Assembly: GCA_003255065.1 (NCBI GenBank)
Contig: QAOA01003536.1
Span: forward strand, 71,059 to 135,058
Direction: 5' to 3'
Length of the DNA stretch: 64,000 bases
Source: Cercis canadensis
Taxonomy: Eukaryota; Streptophyta; Magnoliopsida; Fabales; Fabaceae
Shown: one piece after another, positions 1 through 12,842 of the stretch
Numbering within the stretch: the stretch's first letter is position 1
Layout: every line of letters begins with the position of its first letter
Translations under genes and position numbers: made by a program
Notes under the pieces: model-generated
The model's input: the letters and a program-made list of their open reading frames with translations, nothing else
Databases searched by the model: none
What the model was told of the DNA's origin: nothing

Positions 1-1370
1 AGTACTGTGAGGGCCCTGAGACATTCTGTATTGAGGAACAAGGTCATTTTTATGCACCCCTTTTGTGAATATTGTATTATTTTCATTTTCCTATAGTTTC
101 TTTCATTGAATACTTGTTTGTCCACATATTTCTGGTTGGTGAATATATCTATGCTTTTTAAGAATTGTAACGTTATTGCCAAGAGATTTATGAGATTTAT
201 TTAATTATTCTGATACTCTGTCTCTGTGTGGTGGGAGTTGATGGAGACTTTGGATGTGTGAGAACCAGACATGGTAATGAAATTTAAAAAATAGGATCAT
301 TGTTCATTTGGTTTTACAAAGGTTGATACCTTTTTCCGGCCCTTTAAAATATTTGTTTGAATTTGTTTTCATTTCATTTGATGACAAGTAACATTTGTGT
401 TTTCTGTTTTTCTGAGTAAGCATATCATATATTGGCAATTTTGTAAGGCCTTGCTTGGTAATTATCTTTGGATAAAATGACAAGACTTTTTAACATTAGT
501 TTATGAATTTATTTAGTGTTTTGGTTAATTGCTTCAATATTGGTCATTTTTTAAAAGATAATTATATATGTTTGTTGGCATAAGAATGATATCCACAAGG
601 TCAATACTTTAAGTTCAAAACTCGATGTTTGTTGCTTATAATTTTTGTTCAACTTGTTGTTTATTCTTTAGTACTGCGTTTGTTCTATTTTGTTAACTTA
701 ATAAATGTTGTTCCTCAAAATAGAGTACTTTTATTAGTGAAAATAAAATCAATTACTTTGCTATGTGTGAAATTCGGGTTAAAGAGTTCCCATGAGCTCT
801 CCCACATATAAGAAGATGCCCAGTTACTTTGCTAAGCTTAAGAATACCCATTTGTGTCTTGAGTCTCCATAGAAAATCTTGCTCAAGTAACGTCAATGAT
901 AATGTATTATGTACATAATCCATTCTGAAATTGGACTTACTTTCTTTCTTCTCCATCTTATCTTCAATTCATATTCCTGGCCATTGTGTTTGTCCTTTGG
1001 GTATATTATGTCTATCCTTTTCTTCAATTGATCCGATTATTCTCTTGAATTACACCTTTTATGTTAATTTTATTCTGTAATTTGTTTCCCTTTGTCATTT
1101 TCTTTGATGTATATCAACAAAATTTGAACCCATGCCATATGCTAAAGTGAAATTATTGTAGAAATGTTTCAGAGTTCCTATGCCAATGTAAGCTATTCCC
1201 ATTGTTTCTGCATTATAGGTAAGATATTTAATCTTGCCTGTAACTTTTTATAGGTAACTTTAATATCTTTTTTAGTGTAACTGTGTAAGTGTATGTCATT
1301 AACTGCTGCTGATATTGTTTTCAACATTGACATGACTTCAATTGCTATTACACAACAAGATTTCTGACTT
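1..1370. repeat. Old segmental duplicate of sequence at 4.6-5.3 kb and 8.6-9.2 kb
   Basis: About 1-740 aligns by eye with 4590-5330 (and its copy 5600-6310). Shared phrases include tgtgaatattgtattatttt and ttgtccacatatt. About 765-1330 aligns with 8615-9200, which is intron 1 of the DUF1279-like gene (shared aagaatacccatttgt and ttattgtagaaatgt). The two source segments are now separated by a LINE fragment and AT-rich DNA at 6.5-8.3 kb, so the duplication probably predates those insertions. I see no convincing exon in this stretch; short open frames here are not supported. Confidence 0.7.
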
Positions 1371-1422
1371 CTTTATTTGATATTCCTCTATTCCTTTTAT
1401 TCTTTACTCCACTATCAAAACT

Positions 1423-4207
1423 TCATTCATCAAACACCTTGAATGTGCTTGACCTACTTGAAGAAGTACACTCCATAGGAGGAGATGGTGGGCGTTTTAC
1501 AATCATCTGACCCATCTGACTCATGCTACTTGTTGATGTAGACAATGAACGGGTAATTTCTCGCTCGTTTTCTGATACAGAGGATTCCAGCATTTCACCT
1601 TCTGATTCACCAGATTCTAGTGAGCTACAGTACTGTGAATCTATGATTCTGAAGTCACATTTTTTTCCTTCCACTAAGTGAGTCAAAGCAGTAACCACCT
1701 GTAATGATATCCAGAAAAACAATTTAGCACATCAAAATTTGGTCTTACTTTACAAGAAGAAAGTTGTGTGCGAATATCAGGTAAGAAAAAGCTGAGTCAT
1801 GTTTTATATTGATTATAGTCGCCTGCCTTCTAGCCATAGAGGACCTCCTTTTCTATGATCTAGTGACAAATTTTGTTGTTAGCTAAATCCTTGAAGTTTA
1901 TAGTAGGAGTGTCCGCATTTCATTGTATAGGTTGAGATGAAGTTGATAATAAATCGTCTAATCACATTATGTCAAATTCTTCTCCATTGAATACAATGTA
2001 ATGGATCTAAGTTTCAAAAGCTAATGCTGAAAACCTATAACTTGTATCTTCCTTTCATTAGGACGGAAATGCAATTGATATTTGATGCACCAAGTCCAAG
2101 ATTTCCATCAGCAATAACAAAATGCTTATTTTAGATGTTGGACTTTTAACAGTGACAAAATGCATTATTATGTGTCAGAAACATAGATTTGAATGATATG
2201 GACTTACTGTAACCATATCTGACCGCTTCAGAGGATTCCTAGTTAGACATTTTTCGGCTATTCGAATCATCCAAAATAGTTGATAGCAATCATGACAGTT
2301 TATGAGCCTTTCATCCATTAGATCTGGATAATTCCTCTCTTTTAGCAGTGGCCTTGCCTGCAAGAAAAATGAACAGAAAAAATCTGAGGAACCTGAAATA
2401 AAAGAAGGGTATGTAAGGTGAAAATCCTGGTCTTTCTGTTCTTCTTTCTCTGCATGGAGTGAAATAGATTGCTACAAGCCATAAAACTAGTAATTTTGAG
2501 TATATGTTTATATACATCGTAATTTTTCAGTTATGGAACCATTTTGATATTCCCTTCATTTTCTGGTCCCAGTCATTCTCCTCTTTCACAGATTGCCGTC
2601 TATCTATAAAACAAAAAAAAAGACTAGTCTTAATACTAACTACCAGTGTTAAGTGGTGCTCTACTGGAACTTGGAGATCTATTTGATCAAACTTCCAAAC
2701 TACCAGTAATGAACTACCATTTGTTCCAAAAAGCCTACACTGATTGGATTGATACACTACAATTTGGTTGCAATTAGCATTCACCCTATAAGATCGGACT
2801 AAGAAGAACTAGTCTTAATACTAACAGGAAAAAATTAGGGTTCAGGAAGTACTAGAGTGTAAAAACAGTGGAGAAAAGAAATAGATGAGCACTGATGGTT
2901 GCCTTAATAATGAGCTTAGGTTATATAAAACATGAAGGATAAATTGCTCAAAATTTCAAGGTATTTAGGATTTTACCCATGCCACAAGACCTCTCCCTCC
3001 AAGTCTTTTATCTGTAGCCCTCAATCCGGTTATTAGCTGTAGTAGAACCAACCCAAACGAATATACATCTATCTTGGATGACACTTCGCCAAATTGGACA
3101 TATTCTGGTGCGAAATACCCTGGAGGTCCAACATGCTCTACCGAATGTACTGGATCTTCATTTTCAATTCTTGGCAAACCAAAGTATCCCAACTACATCA
3201 ACGAGAAAAAGAAACATGTTAACTGGTCCTTAGCGAAGCTTGATTGCTTTCCAGAAGTAACAAGACTATAGTATAGCCACCATGATGTGATTTTCCTGTT
3301 ATGCTAATACTGTACTATATTAATTTCAATTCCTCCATCATCTTGCAACAAATAAATCTAGATATTAATTTGACTAATACGTACAGAAAATTCCTGGATG
3401 CATCGCTGTAAATTAATTGATTTTCCATGTTTTAAATAACATAATATACATACAAATATTATAGAGTATATTCAACAAGTGAATTGTATCTCAGTAACCA
3501 ATTCAAAAATTTTCTGTACGATTTATTACCAGTGGATGATGATCATGTGTTATAAGGATATTGTTTGGTCTCGCATCTCTGTGTATGATGTTATTCTCAT
3601 GCAAGTATAGTAATCCTTTGGCAACTCCAGTAGCTACTTTAATCCTATCTTCCCAACTTAGAGGTGTTCCAGAGTGTGCTGCATTTTTTCAGGAAAAGTT
3701 AGCTTGCATAGTGTGCTAGCCAAGGTTCGAATCCGGGGACACCAAATCAATGTAGAGCTGCGCCCTTAAAGATCACTAAAAGATACCTTGATTTTAGTGG
3801 GGGGGTGGGGGATGAACACTAAAGTTTATTATCTTACATGATAAACGTTGGTCTAGTGAACTGTTGCAGACATATTCATAAACAAAAAGCCTGTGATTTC
3901 CTTCTGAGCATGATCCCAGCAGCATGACCACATATTCATGTCTTGCTTTGCTAAGTACATTAACTTCAGACTTGAATTCCTTCTCTCCTTGGAAGCTTGC
4001 AAGGTTATGCTGGATAACAGCAATTCTTGTTCCATTCATCTGTCCTTTGAAGACACATCCATACCCACCTTCGGACAAAAAGTTCTTGTCTGAAAATCCC
4101 TCTGTGGCTGTATGAAGCTCGGCATAACTGAAGTCTCGGTTACCTCCAATTTTTGGCCGTTCATTCTTGCACACAGAGCACAAGGGGTTTGTAAATTCTT
4201 CCTCCAT
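1423..4207 (-). CDS. PERK-like receptor-type pseudokinase, 5 exons, 386 aa
   Basis: Exons on the minus strand are 4207-3838, 3678-3530, 3192-2977, 2357-2208 and 1698-1423. All have GT-AG borders and keep one frame. The protein matches the plant family annotated as inactive protein kinase SELMODRAFT_444075-like: a Cys motif (PLCSVCKNERPKI), FSYAELHTATEGFS, a glycine loop (SEGGYGCVFKG), HRD (IIHRDARPNN) and an APE-type segment (FAPEYVQFG). Two catalytic residues are lost: the VAVK lysine is Ile (RIAVIQHNL) and the DFG Asp is Tyr (GYFGLP). Phosphotransfer is therefore unlikely and a scaffold role is more plausible. Family members usually carry about 300 N-terminal residues with a nucleotide-hydrolase/USP-like fold. 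Here the frame starts just before the Cys motif and the upstream DNA is repeat, so this is an N-truncated paralogue, or further exons lie beyond the repeats. The Ser-rich tail (SLSTSTSSMS) is not catalytic. No transmembrane segment is seen. Confidence 0.8.
3678..3838 (-). other. Intron 1 of the pseudokinase with a B-box-like motif
   Basis: This 159-bp intron contains ggttcgaatcc at about 3724, which matches the RNA polymerase III B-box/T-arm consensus on the plus strand. No cloverleaf or partner stem could be drawn around it, so I call it only a tRNA- or SINE-derived scrap. Confidence 0.3.
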
Positions 4208-4498
4208 TGGAAATGCTTAGTACATGTACTAAAAGTTGCCCTAGTGTGTTAGATGATGATCATGATTTTTTCTCTAAATTCCCCTACAAGCTTCTTTATA
4301 TTTATGTATGACCTAACCACGAAGAAAAGCAGAAGCAACCAGTTGCAAACATCACATGCTTATTAACTTAGAAAAAAGAGTAGTTCTAGCAGAAGAGTAA
4401 TAGAAGGAATCAAAGGAAACCTAGAAGCTAGAAGGACATTTGTACATACTATGCAATCGTAAATGATGGAGGATTGAGAAACAAAACAAACATTAAGT

Positions 4499-6503
4499 TT
4501 TTCAAAAACAGAAATTGCACTGACTTCCACCGACACTTATAAAGCAAAGGGAGAGGCTTTTGGTTGATCCATGAGTTAGCTTAAGCATATTCAGATATTC
4601 TTGCAGCGTGAGGACTTTTGGTTGACACATTCTAGGTTGGAGAACAAGGTGATTTTACGAACCATTTTTTTGTGAATATTGTATTATTTTCATCTGTCTT
4701 TAGCTTTCTTTCATTGAAGACTTCTTTGTCCACATATTGCTGGCCTCGGAAACAGATAATTTAGCTGGTGATGAAAACTAAGCTTTACAAGAAGTATAAC
4801 TTGGCCGTCAAGAAATTTGTAAGGTTTATTTAATTCTTCTCATACTCTATCGCTGATAGAGACTTTGCACGTGCAAGACAAGCAAGAGCAGGTCATGGTA
4901 ATGAAATCCAAAAATATGATCACTTTTTTTTGATTTACATTCAGGGTATCCCCACACTTTTTAGATATAGATTTATTTTTATTTCATTTGGATGTATATA
5001 GAAACATTAATTTTGGACATTTCATTTTTCTTCTGACTAAATCTTTCAGGGTGTTGCTTGAAAAATCATCTTTGGATAAGATGTCAAGACTCTTTTAACT
5101 TTAGTTATAAATTTATTCATTTTTTTGTCAATGGCTTAATTTTTTTTAAAAGAATTATATGTACACGCTTATTGCCCCTAAACAAGATTATGTAAATAAG
5201 TTCCTTTCGTTATTTATAGTTTTTGTTTTGCTTGTTGTGTTTATTCTTTAATATTTGTTTTGTTTCATAATGAATTTAACTTAATTTATGTTCTTCCTCA
5301 AAAGAAAATTGTGACTCTGCAATTGGGAGTGCTAATTGCCCCACCCCAAAGTTGGTTTCTTATAAGCCCTAATATTCTCATAAGCGGTGATTTTTCTTTT
5401 ACGGCATGTAGTGATTAATGAATCTTAATTTTTTTAAAAAAACTTAAATGGATTAATGAAGTGTAACATATTAAAAGAGAGTTGTCCTCTTATAATAAAT
5501 NTTTTCAAAAACAGAAATTGCACTGACTTCCACCGACACTTATAAAGCAAAGGGAGAGGCTTTTGGTTGATCCATGAGTTAGCTTAAGCAAATTCAGATA
5601 TTCTAGCAGCGTGAGGACTTTTGGTTGACACATTCTAGGTTGGAGAACAAGGTGATTTTACGAACCGTTTTTTGTGAATAGTGTATTATTTTCATCTGTC
5701 TTTAGCTTTCTTTCATTGAAGACTTCTTTGTCCACATATTGCTGGCCTCAGAAACAGATAATTTAGCTGGTGATGAAAACTAAGCTTTACAAGAAGTATA
5801 ACTTGGCCGTCAAGAAATTTGTAAGGTTTATTTAATTCTTCTCATACTCTATCGCTGATAGAGACTTTGCACGTGCAAGACAAGCAAGAGCAGGTCATGG
5901 TAATGAAATCCAAAAATATGATCACTTTTTTTTGGTTTACATTCAGGGTATCCCTACACTTTTTGGATATAAATTTATTTTTATTTCATTTGGATGTATA
6001 TAGAAACATTAATTTTGGACATTTCATTTTTCTTCTGACTAAATCTTTTAGGGTGTTGCTTGAAAAATCATCTTTGGATAAGATGTCAAGACTCTTTTAA
6101 CTTTAGTTATAAATTTATTCATTTTTTTTGTCAATGGCTTAATTTTTTTTAAAAGAATTATATGTACACACTTATTGCCCCTAAACAAGATTATGTCAAT
6201 AAGTTCCTTTCGTTATTTATAATTTTTGTTTTGCTTGTTGTGTTTATTCTTTAATATTTGTTTTGTTTCATAATGAATTTAACTTAATTTATGTTCTTCC
6301 TCAAAAGAGAATTGTGACTTTGCAATTGAGAGTGCTAATTGCCCCACCCCAAAGTTGGTTTCTTATAAGCCCTCATTTTCTCATAAGCGGTGATTTTTCT
6401 TTTACGGCATGTAGTGATTAATGAATCTTAATTTTTTTAAAAAAACTTAAATGGATTAATGAAGTGTAACATATTAAAAGAGAGTTGTCCTCTTATAATA
6501 AAT
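4499..6503 (+). repeat. 1002-bp direct duplication joined by one N
   Basis: Copy 1 (4499-5500) and copy 2 (5502-6503) have the same length and differ by a few substitutions and small indels (for example gcatattcag versus gcaaattcag). A single N at 5501 separates them. This is the signature of two overlapping contigs or haplotypes scaffolded without merging. A true tandem duplication is possible but less likely, because other Ns in this window show the same pattern. Confidence 0.9.
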
Positions 6504-6529
6504 TTTTAATTTTGGTCATATAAAGATAA

Positions 6530-7300
6530 TAGGGGGTTGTTCATGAACTAACCAACCTTCTTAACCTATCGCTCTAAGTTTCGCCATGAAATCAGCTCCT
6601 TGGTTTGCCTCCCTTAACACATGAGACACTATCACCTACCAATTTCTGTTAAGAAGACACTTTATATGGCTAACCCATAACTATAAAAACTAACATCTCC
6701 ACAACCAATCAGATTTACTACCTCTTGAAAGTCTGACTCACATGAGTTTCTTTATGCCTTTTTCCCAGCAAAGTCTCAATCCATTTCTGATAGCAATGAG
6801 TTCGGCTTTTAAATTAGTACCAACGCCAAAAAAACCCACAAAAACCACCATTGCCACCTCCCTAGGTGATCTCTAATGATACCACCTAACCCTCCTCTTC
6901 CTGGATTCCCAAAGCTGTTGCCAACAACGTCTTGTTTCATCGTTTCAGGATTAGGAGCCTGCCAGTTGATCCATCTCAATTTTCTTCCCTGATTTTCTGT
7001 CTTTAACATAAAAACTTTCATGCATGTATGAGCCATCACCTAGATTTTATTCACCATGGCCATCAAAAAAGTGCTCCAATTCCCTCGAACACCTCCTCAT
7101 TACGTGCTCTCCAGATTCACCATAAAACACAGTAAAACGTGATATCAGAGTTTGTTGTTTTACCTCCTTTATTACCATTAGCAGAAAGCCAAGCATCGAG
7201 CTCGAACCATTATCGCCATTACAATTATAAGAGGTAGGACAATATAATAACTTGATGCAAAAACTGTCTTTCTCCTTTGGACTAATCGGCATGGAGCATG
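6530..7300 (-). pseudogene. Decayed LINE (non-LTR retrotransposon) RNase H fragment
   Basis: The minus-strand frame at 7039-6809 reads RWINWQAPNPETMKQDVVGN and then GNPGRGGLGGIIRDHLGRW. This is the start of the RNase H domain found at the 3' end of plant LINE polyproteins, usually of the form W..P..G..K.N.DG....NPG.AG.GG..RD..G. The first catalytic Asp region is altered (DVVGN instead of N.DG). A second frame at 7292-7047 may hold the linker between the reverse transcriptase and RNase H, but it is too degraded to assign. No reverse transcriptase core, poly(A) tail or target duplication was seen, so it is a fossil. Confidence 0.7.
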
Positions 7301-8350
7301 GCTAAAGATTCAATAGTTCCTTCCCTTGCGTGCCAACTTCCAAATAATTAAAATATGAAAGGATACTATTACCAAAGAAAAATATGTAATAAGATTCGAA
7401 AAATGCCTCTCTCATTTGAATCAATCTACATGGAATAGCGGCGTAACTCATGTGACTGATATTTATCAAAGGAAAAATATATTTTTTATTTAAAACTATT
7501 ATTTGATAGTGAAAAGTGAAACATTTACAAAAGCAATTAAAATTTTATAATTTTGTTATGAAGAAAACAAAATTAAAATATTAGTATGCTTAAATTAGTT
7601 AAATATGTCATTCTAAGCTACTTTTAAATTTCAAAATGTATTTTTCATATAAAATTATAAATGACATAAAATGAACGGTCATGATTTATTTACAAATAAT
7701 GTTTTATAATGTTATCACTTTTTGTCATTTTAATATAAGTTAATCATAAAAAAATTATATAATATCAACAATGATCATCATTAAGATACTTTTTATAAAG
7801 TATTTATTACTAAAAAAATATAAATGAAGTCATTTGTATAATAAACTGTATATTTCAATGGTACATAATAGACAAATTATTTTTCATAAAAGAGTGTAAA
7901 ACCTCTTTGATGATAGTATTCTCATGAAAGACCCCAAATAAGTAAAGAAAGAGAAACTTTTCAAAACTCCAAAGTGAACCAAAGAGGGAGTTGCTGATGC
8001 TCACCCATGGTAGTGTTGAGGAATTGCATCATTTAAACAATAAAAAACAATTACACACATTTTAAGTAAACTGCATCACTTAAAATTTTTCAAACCAAAA
8101 TGAAAATGCCTCTGGCATGTCCTTTGCATGTGCAAAAAAAATAGTATAAAATAATCATATAATATTAAAAAAATATTTTAATTATTTTAGAAGGCACTTG
8201 CCTTTAAAACTTTTTACTTTTTCTCCTTTAAGGCTTGAGAATAATAATCCTTTTTTGTTTGCCTAAACTATTTTTTAGTGTCATTTCCTTATTTTTATAC
8301 GAAAATACGAAAAATTGTTCCAGAGCCGAACGGGTACAGGCACTCCTGAG
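7301..8350. other. AT-rich spacer without a recognised gene
   Basis: This stretch is dominated by A and T with short poly-A/T runs. I see no coding frame or repeat structure. It lies between the LINE fossil and the first supported exon of the DUF1279-like gene, so the promoter of that gene is probably near its right end. Confidence 0.5.
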
Positions 8351-8357
8351 CCCCTGA

Positions 8358-11300
8358 TTGTTGTTTGTTGGCATCGACAGATGTGCGTTCCTTCAATTGC
8401 TTCTCCCTCCTATTGGTACTATCCCCACGACTCTATCCCTCAATGTTTCTTTCCCTCAAACTTGCTGCTCACTGGAGACTCCATTCGCTTCCCCCGGTAC
8501 TGCTATACTCCAAAGTCATGATTTGTTTTTCCTTCTAGACGATGAGATTCTAACAACTTTTTCTATAATTTCATCTTAAATTCCTGATTTTTCCTTATTT
8601 CCTTTCTGGGTATGTCTGAAATTGGGGTTAAAGAGCACCTATGAGTTCTCCCACACAAGGCACGGTAGCATTCCCATGCCCAGTTGCTTAGCTGAGCTTA
8701 AGAATACCCATTTGTCTCAGAGCCTCTGCAGAAGGCCTTGCTCAAGTAATGGCAATGATAATGTAAGTACTAAGTAACCTATTCTGAAATTGGACTCGTT
8801 GTCATTCTTCTACGTTTCTTGTTCAATTCATTTTGGCCAATGTGTTTTGTTACCTTTGTTTGAGTGATGCTATTCCTTTATCTTTAATTGACCCAGTTAC
8901 TGTCTTGAATTACACCTTTTTTGTATCAATTTCGTTGTGGAAGTTGTTTCCATTTTTCAGTTTCCTTGATTTTTTGTGAAATTGGAATCAAGTGTCGTAA
9001 CTCGTAAGCTAACCCTGGATGAACTTATTGTAGAAATGTCTGAGAGTAAATATGCCATTTTAAGGATCTTCCCATTCTTTCTGTATCATGGCTTTGTATA
9101 GTTAAGATTAGATATGGTTTTAGTATAGGTTGGGTCCATTTATGACAAATATATCTTTTTAACTGCTGCTGCTGTTTTTTTTTTTTTTTTAATAAGCTGC
9201 TGCTATTGTTTTAAACTATGCTTCTGACTTCAGGTGCTTTTATATACCAAAGTTTCTGACTTAAAAGAATAAATTTTTTAAAAAAAAAAAAAATACTTGC
9301 TTACCACATACCATTACTTCTTCTTTTTTCAAATATTTTTTTCCCTTTATTGGAGAATTTGGGCCACCACTATTCAAATGTAAAGGAACTATCTTAGCTG
9401 AAACTTTTTATAATTTCAACCATTCTTTTAAAATGTGCTCTCTGTTCACGTAAAATGTAAGCTAAGGCTTATCTGACTGTGGGGAGTTTCATATCTTCAT
9501 TTTTGGATTATATGATATTTTATTGGTTGAGGACTCCTATAAAATAGAAACTGTATTTGTTGTTAACTATAATGATAAACGAAGGGATGTCCAAGAGGAT
9601 AGGGAAAGAAGACATGCGCTTCAGGAAGACACTTATAGATTCTAGATAAATAGATGACCTTTATTCTCAGATAAAAATCTATAGTGTTGTCCTTAAATTA
9701 TTATTTTTTTATTTTGACACTTCCTTCCTCATGGAAGGATGTAGTTATGCGGTTATTATGTCCTATTTGTACTCTTCCTTTCTATACTTATATTTTGACT
9801 GATTGGTTACTGCCTTAACTGTTGTTGGTGTAAGGTCAGACATATGGGCAGTCAGAAGCATACAACCATAAAGGTATATGCTAATTTCATTTTCTAGGAG
9901 CACTAGTTAGGATTTATTTGTATGAGCTACTCCAATAGTGTTTTGAGTTTAGGACTTGGCTGGCTGGTCAGAATATTTTGGTTCCAATTCCCCATCATTC
10001 ACTTTTTAGTAAAGGAGAAAGACTACTTAGTTTTATTATCCTGTCAATAATGGGCAATATGAATGTATTTATTTATTTCTTGATTAACCATGGTTTGACC
10101 TGTTCCTCTGCATACTAATTTGACTACAGTTGTTTTTTTCAAAGGTTTCAGTGTATGCTTACGAAATTGTCTTGCACCAAAGGTCCAGAACTAATTTTGT
10201 TGTCTTGAAAAATGTTCCTGTTATTAAATAAAAGATAATGAATTTCTTAGATTAGATTTACCGGAGGAAACTCCTATGTAACTTGTGAGGACTGAATTTT
10301 CATTTTAGCAATCTGGTTGAATGTGTATGGAAAGAAAAATAATAAAATAATGATGACAAATGATTGTAACTTGATGGAAAGTTGGGGAAACTTAATCATG
10401 TAAATCACTAAATCATTCAAAATTTATGCATCTATATGTGGATGTGAAAATTCATACTTGGTGTGGTCTAGATTTTAAATTAAATTTTTAATTATCTTAA
10501 CCATCAGAAGGTATTTTTTGGTTCAGCAGAAAAGGAAGAGAGTGAGAAAGGAGAGTCACTGACAAGCAACGAGTATGTACTACTTTCCCTATAATATCTT
10601 TTTTATCAATTGGTAGAGGCTAGAAGAATTGTCTTTTATTTGATGATGATGGTCAGTGTGTGTACGTATTGTTATCTGCATTATGTCTTGCAACACACTT
10701 GGGGAAGAAGTTGATGAAGAGTAATTGCTTTGGTTCTTAACATCGTAGAGCATATGGAAAATAAATAAAGATTTAGTAATTCTTTTCACGTTATGTTGAT
10801 TGGAAGAAAACCAATTATTTGTATGCTGAAATAGAGTTATTTCTTTTTCTTTTGTGGTGGGGGGGGGGGAGTTGAAAGGAAATCGAGGGTCTACTCGTTC
10901 CCCTACACCCAAAATTTATGATCCTAGGATTTGGGAGGAAATAAAGAAAGCAAGGTCTCACCCTAATTGTAATATATATTTTTTCCATGTTCTTAAGAAT
11001 CCATTAATGGATATCACTTTTCCCTCTCTCTTCTTACACGTACCTTCAGCCTTCCATACCCTCTCTCTTGAAGGCCAAGAAGCACAAAAATAAGAGATGG
11101 AGAAGCCCAGGAAACTAAGTGAAACAAGAAGCAGGTCTAGGTTGCTGAAGGTGTGGACATCATTATGAGTGCCTGATTGCTGTATGTAGGTCACTTACCT
11201 TCATGTCATTCAGTCATCTCTGTATGGACTGATGATTCTGGACTACTTTTACAAAAGGAGTGTGGTACCTAGAGATTGAGTGTGTGATCTGGGATAAATA

Positions 11301-12842
11301 TGTGAGAATTTTTTTTTTCTTGTACCTGCTTGGTTGCCTGTTTGTCTCATTATTGTATTTTTGGAAATGTGATCAGATCTTGATGTATAATCAGATTCAT
11401 CAAGATTACATGCGAGCTCCAATTACTTGGGGGATTAATGAAACCTATATTCTCTATTTTTTTGCCCATTCAATTCTTGCTACTTTATAAGTACTGTTAA
11501 ATGAAATGACTTTTTCCTTTGACAAGATTGGCTTTTAAAAAATTAGCATTCTGGGTTTATGCTGTTAAGGACTAGATGGAATTGCAGAGTTGATTTTCTA
11601 CTGAACAAGATGGCTGTGAATCTCTCTCTCTCTCTTCTGTGTTTAGTCATCCTTTTAATCTTAGGAAGTGTGCAAATTGTAATGCAGGTCAAGTTTCTTG
11701 GTCCAATTGCAGATGATTTCTTTTGCATATTTTAAAGTTTCTGGTTTAATATGCCAGGATCCTGAAGAGATTGAGGAGATATGGAGTTTCTGGCATCCTG
11801 TCCTATGGACTATTAAACACTGCATACTATCTTACAACGTTTCTCTTTGTGTGGTATGTGAATATATGTGCATCTGAATTAGCTTGTATTTTGGCAACAT
11901 AATTCCTTCCCTTGGGGGTTCCAGTTTTGCCTCACTTTGTCCAGCAGTATAATAGTTTATCTATTATTTCTTGGTAAAGTAAATTGCTTTGGGTTTTTCT
12001 TTTATTCCTCGAATATTGTTGGATAGGAAATATATTTACCATTATTGGAGCGTTAGATATCATTTCATGGCCTCTGCAACTCAGACTTATTTTCATTTGT
12101 TTGTTAGGTTTTACATTGCTCCAGCACCTGGAAGGATGGGTTATCTTGCAGCAGTAGAAAGGTAAGAACACATATATTACCATTCTCATCTTATAATTGC
12201 TCCTTTTTGGTGTGTTGGTATAAATAATAATGATTTCATAGTGATTTATAGATTTCTCAAAGTGATGGCCATGGTCTGGGCTGGTAGCCAAGTCACTAAG
12301 CTTATAAGAGCTGGAGGGTAAGTTGACTGAGCTCTTACTTGTTGCTGCTAAGTTTGTAATTTATGTAATTATTTCCTTGTTTGTAAAGCCCATACTAAGC
12401 ATAAATTTTTACATGTTTATTCTTTGAATTCTCTATGGCATTTCTACTCTAGATTGCACCTTGATGTTGTTACAGTGTTTTTTCTTTTTTTTTTTTAAAT
12501 GTCTGTGGAGACACATAATAGGGCAAAGCCTTTTTGCAATTTACTAAACATGTTATGCGTTTAGTTGAATGACAAGCATTTCAATCAATGGAGTTGCTTC
12601 TTATGCAGAGCCCTTGCACTAGCGCCTTTTGTAGACAGAGGATTGTCATGGTTTACTGTCAAGTTTAAGTTTGAGTCACAAGGGAAGGTAATCCTCTAAA
12701 GGCTTCTCGTTTTTCTTGTCCTGTTCATTTAGTCTCAATTATTAATTTCATTGACAATCTGCAGGCTTTCATGGCAATCGTGGGATTTTGTTTTGGATTG
12801 GCCATCATTCTATTTTTGGTCATCACTTTGCTTTGGGCATAA
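8358..12842 (+). CDS. DUF1279/FAM210-like membrane protein, 8 exons, 5' end uncertain
   Basis: Exons end/start at ..8496, 9835-9873, 10527-10572, 11758-11853, 12108-12161, 12252-12317, 12609-12687 and 12765-12842 (TAA). Joined from exon 2 they read GQTYGQSEAYNHK, then LKRLRRYGVSGILSYGLLNT, a hydrophobic span, GRMGYLAAVERF, SQVTKLIRAGGALALAPFVD and a C-terminal helix (IIL.LVITLLWA). The RxYG start, the helix and the ARL-like central segment resemble DUF1279, a small membrane-protein domain of mitochondria and plastids whose biochemical role is not settled. In exon 1 only the frame 8358-8496 has the right phase for exon 2. It looks like an organelle transit peptide (Ser/Thr/Pro-rich), but it has no ATG and is preceded by a stop at 8355. 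A competing frame does have an ATG (8381). Either an upstream exon exists or exon 1 carries a frameshift. Orthology to Arabidopsis At2g27290 is my recollection and is unverified. Confidence 0.72.
9171..9192 (+). repeat. Poly-T run in intron 1
   Basis: A run of about 18 T sits inside intron 1 of the DUF1279-like gene. It is ordinary low-complexity sequence. Confidence 0.8.

Noticed and set aside
3715-3740. tRNA T-arm-like ggttcgaatcc
   Set aside because: No acceptor, D or anticodon stems could be built around it, so a tRNA call is not supported.
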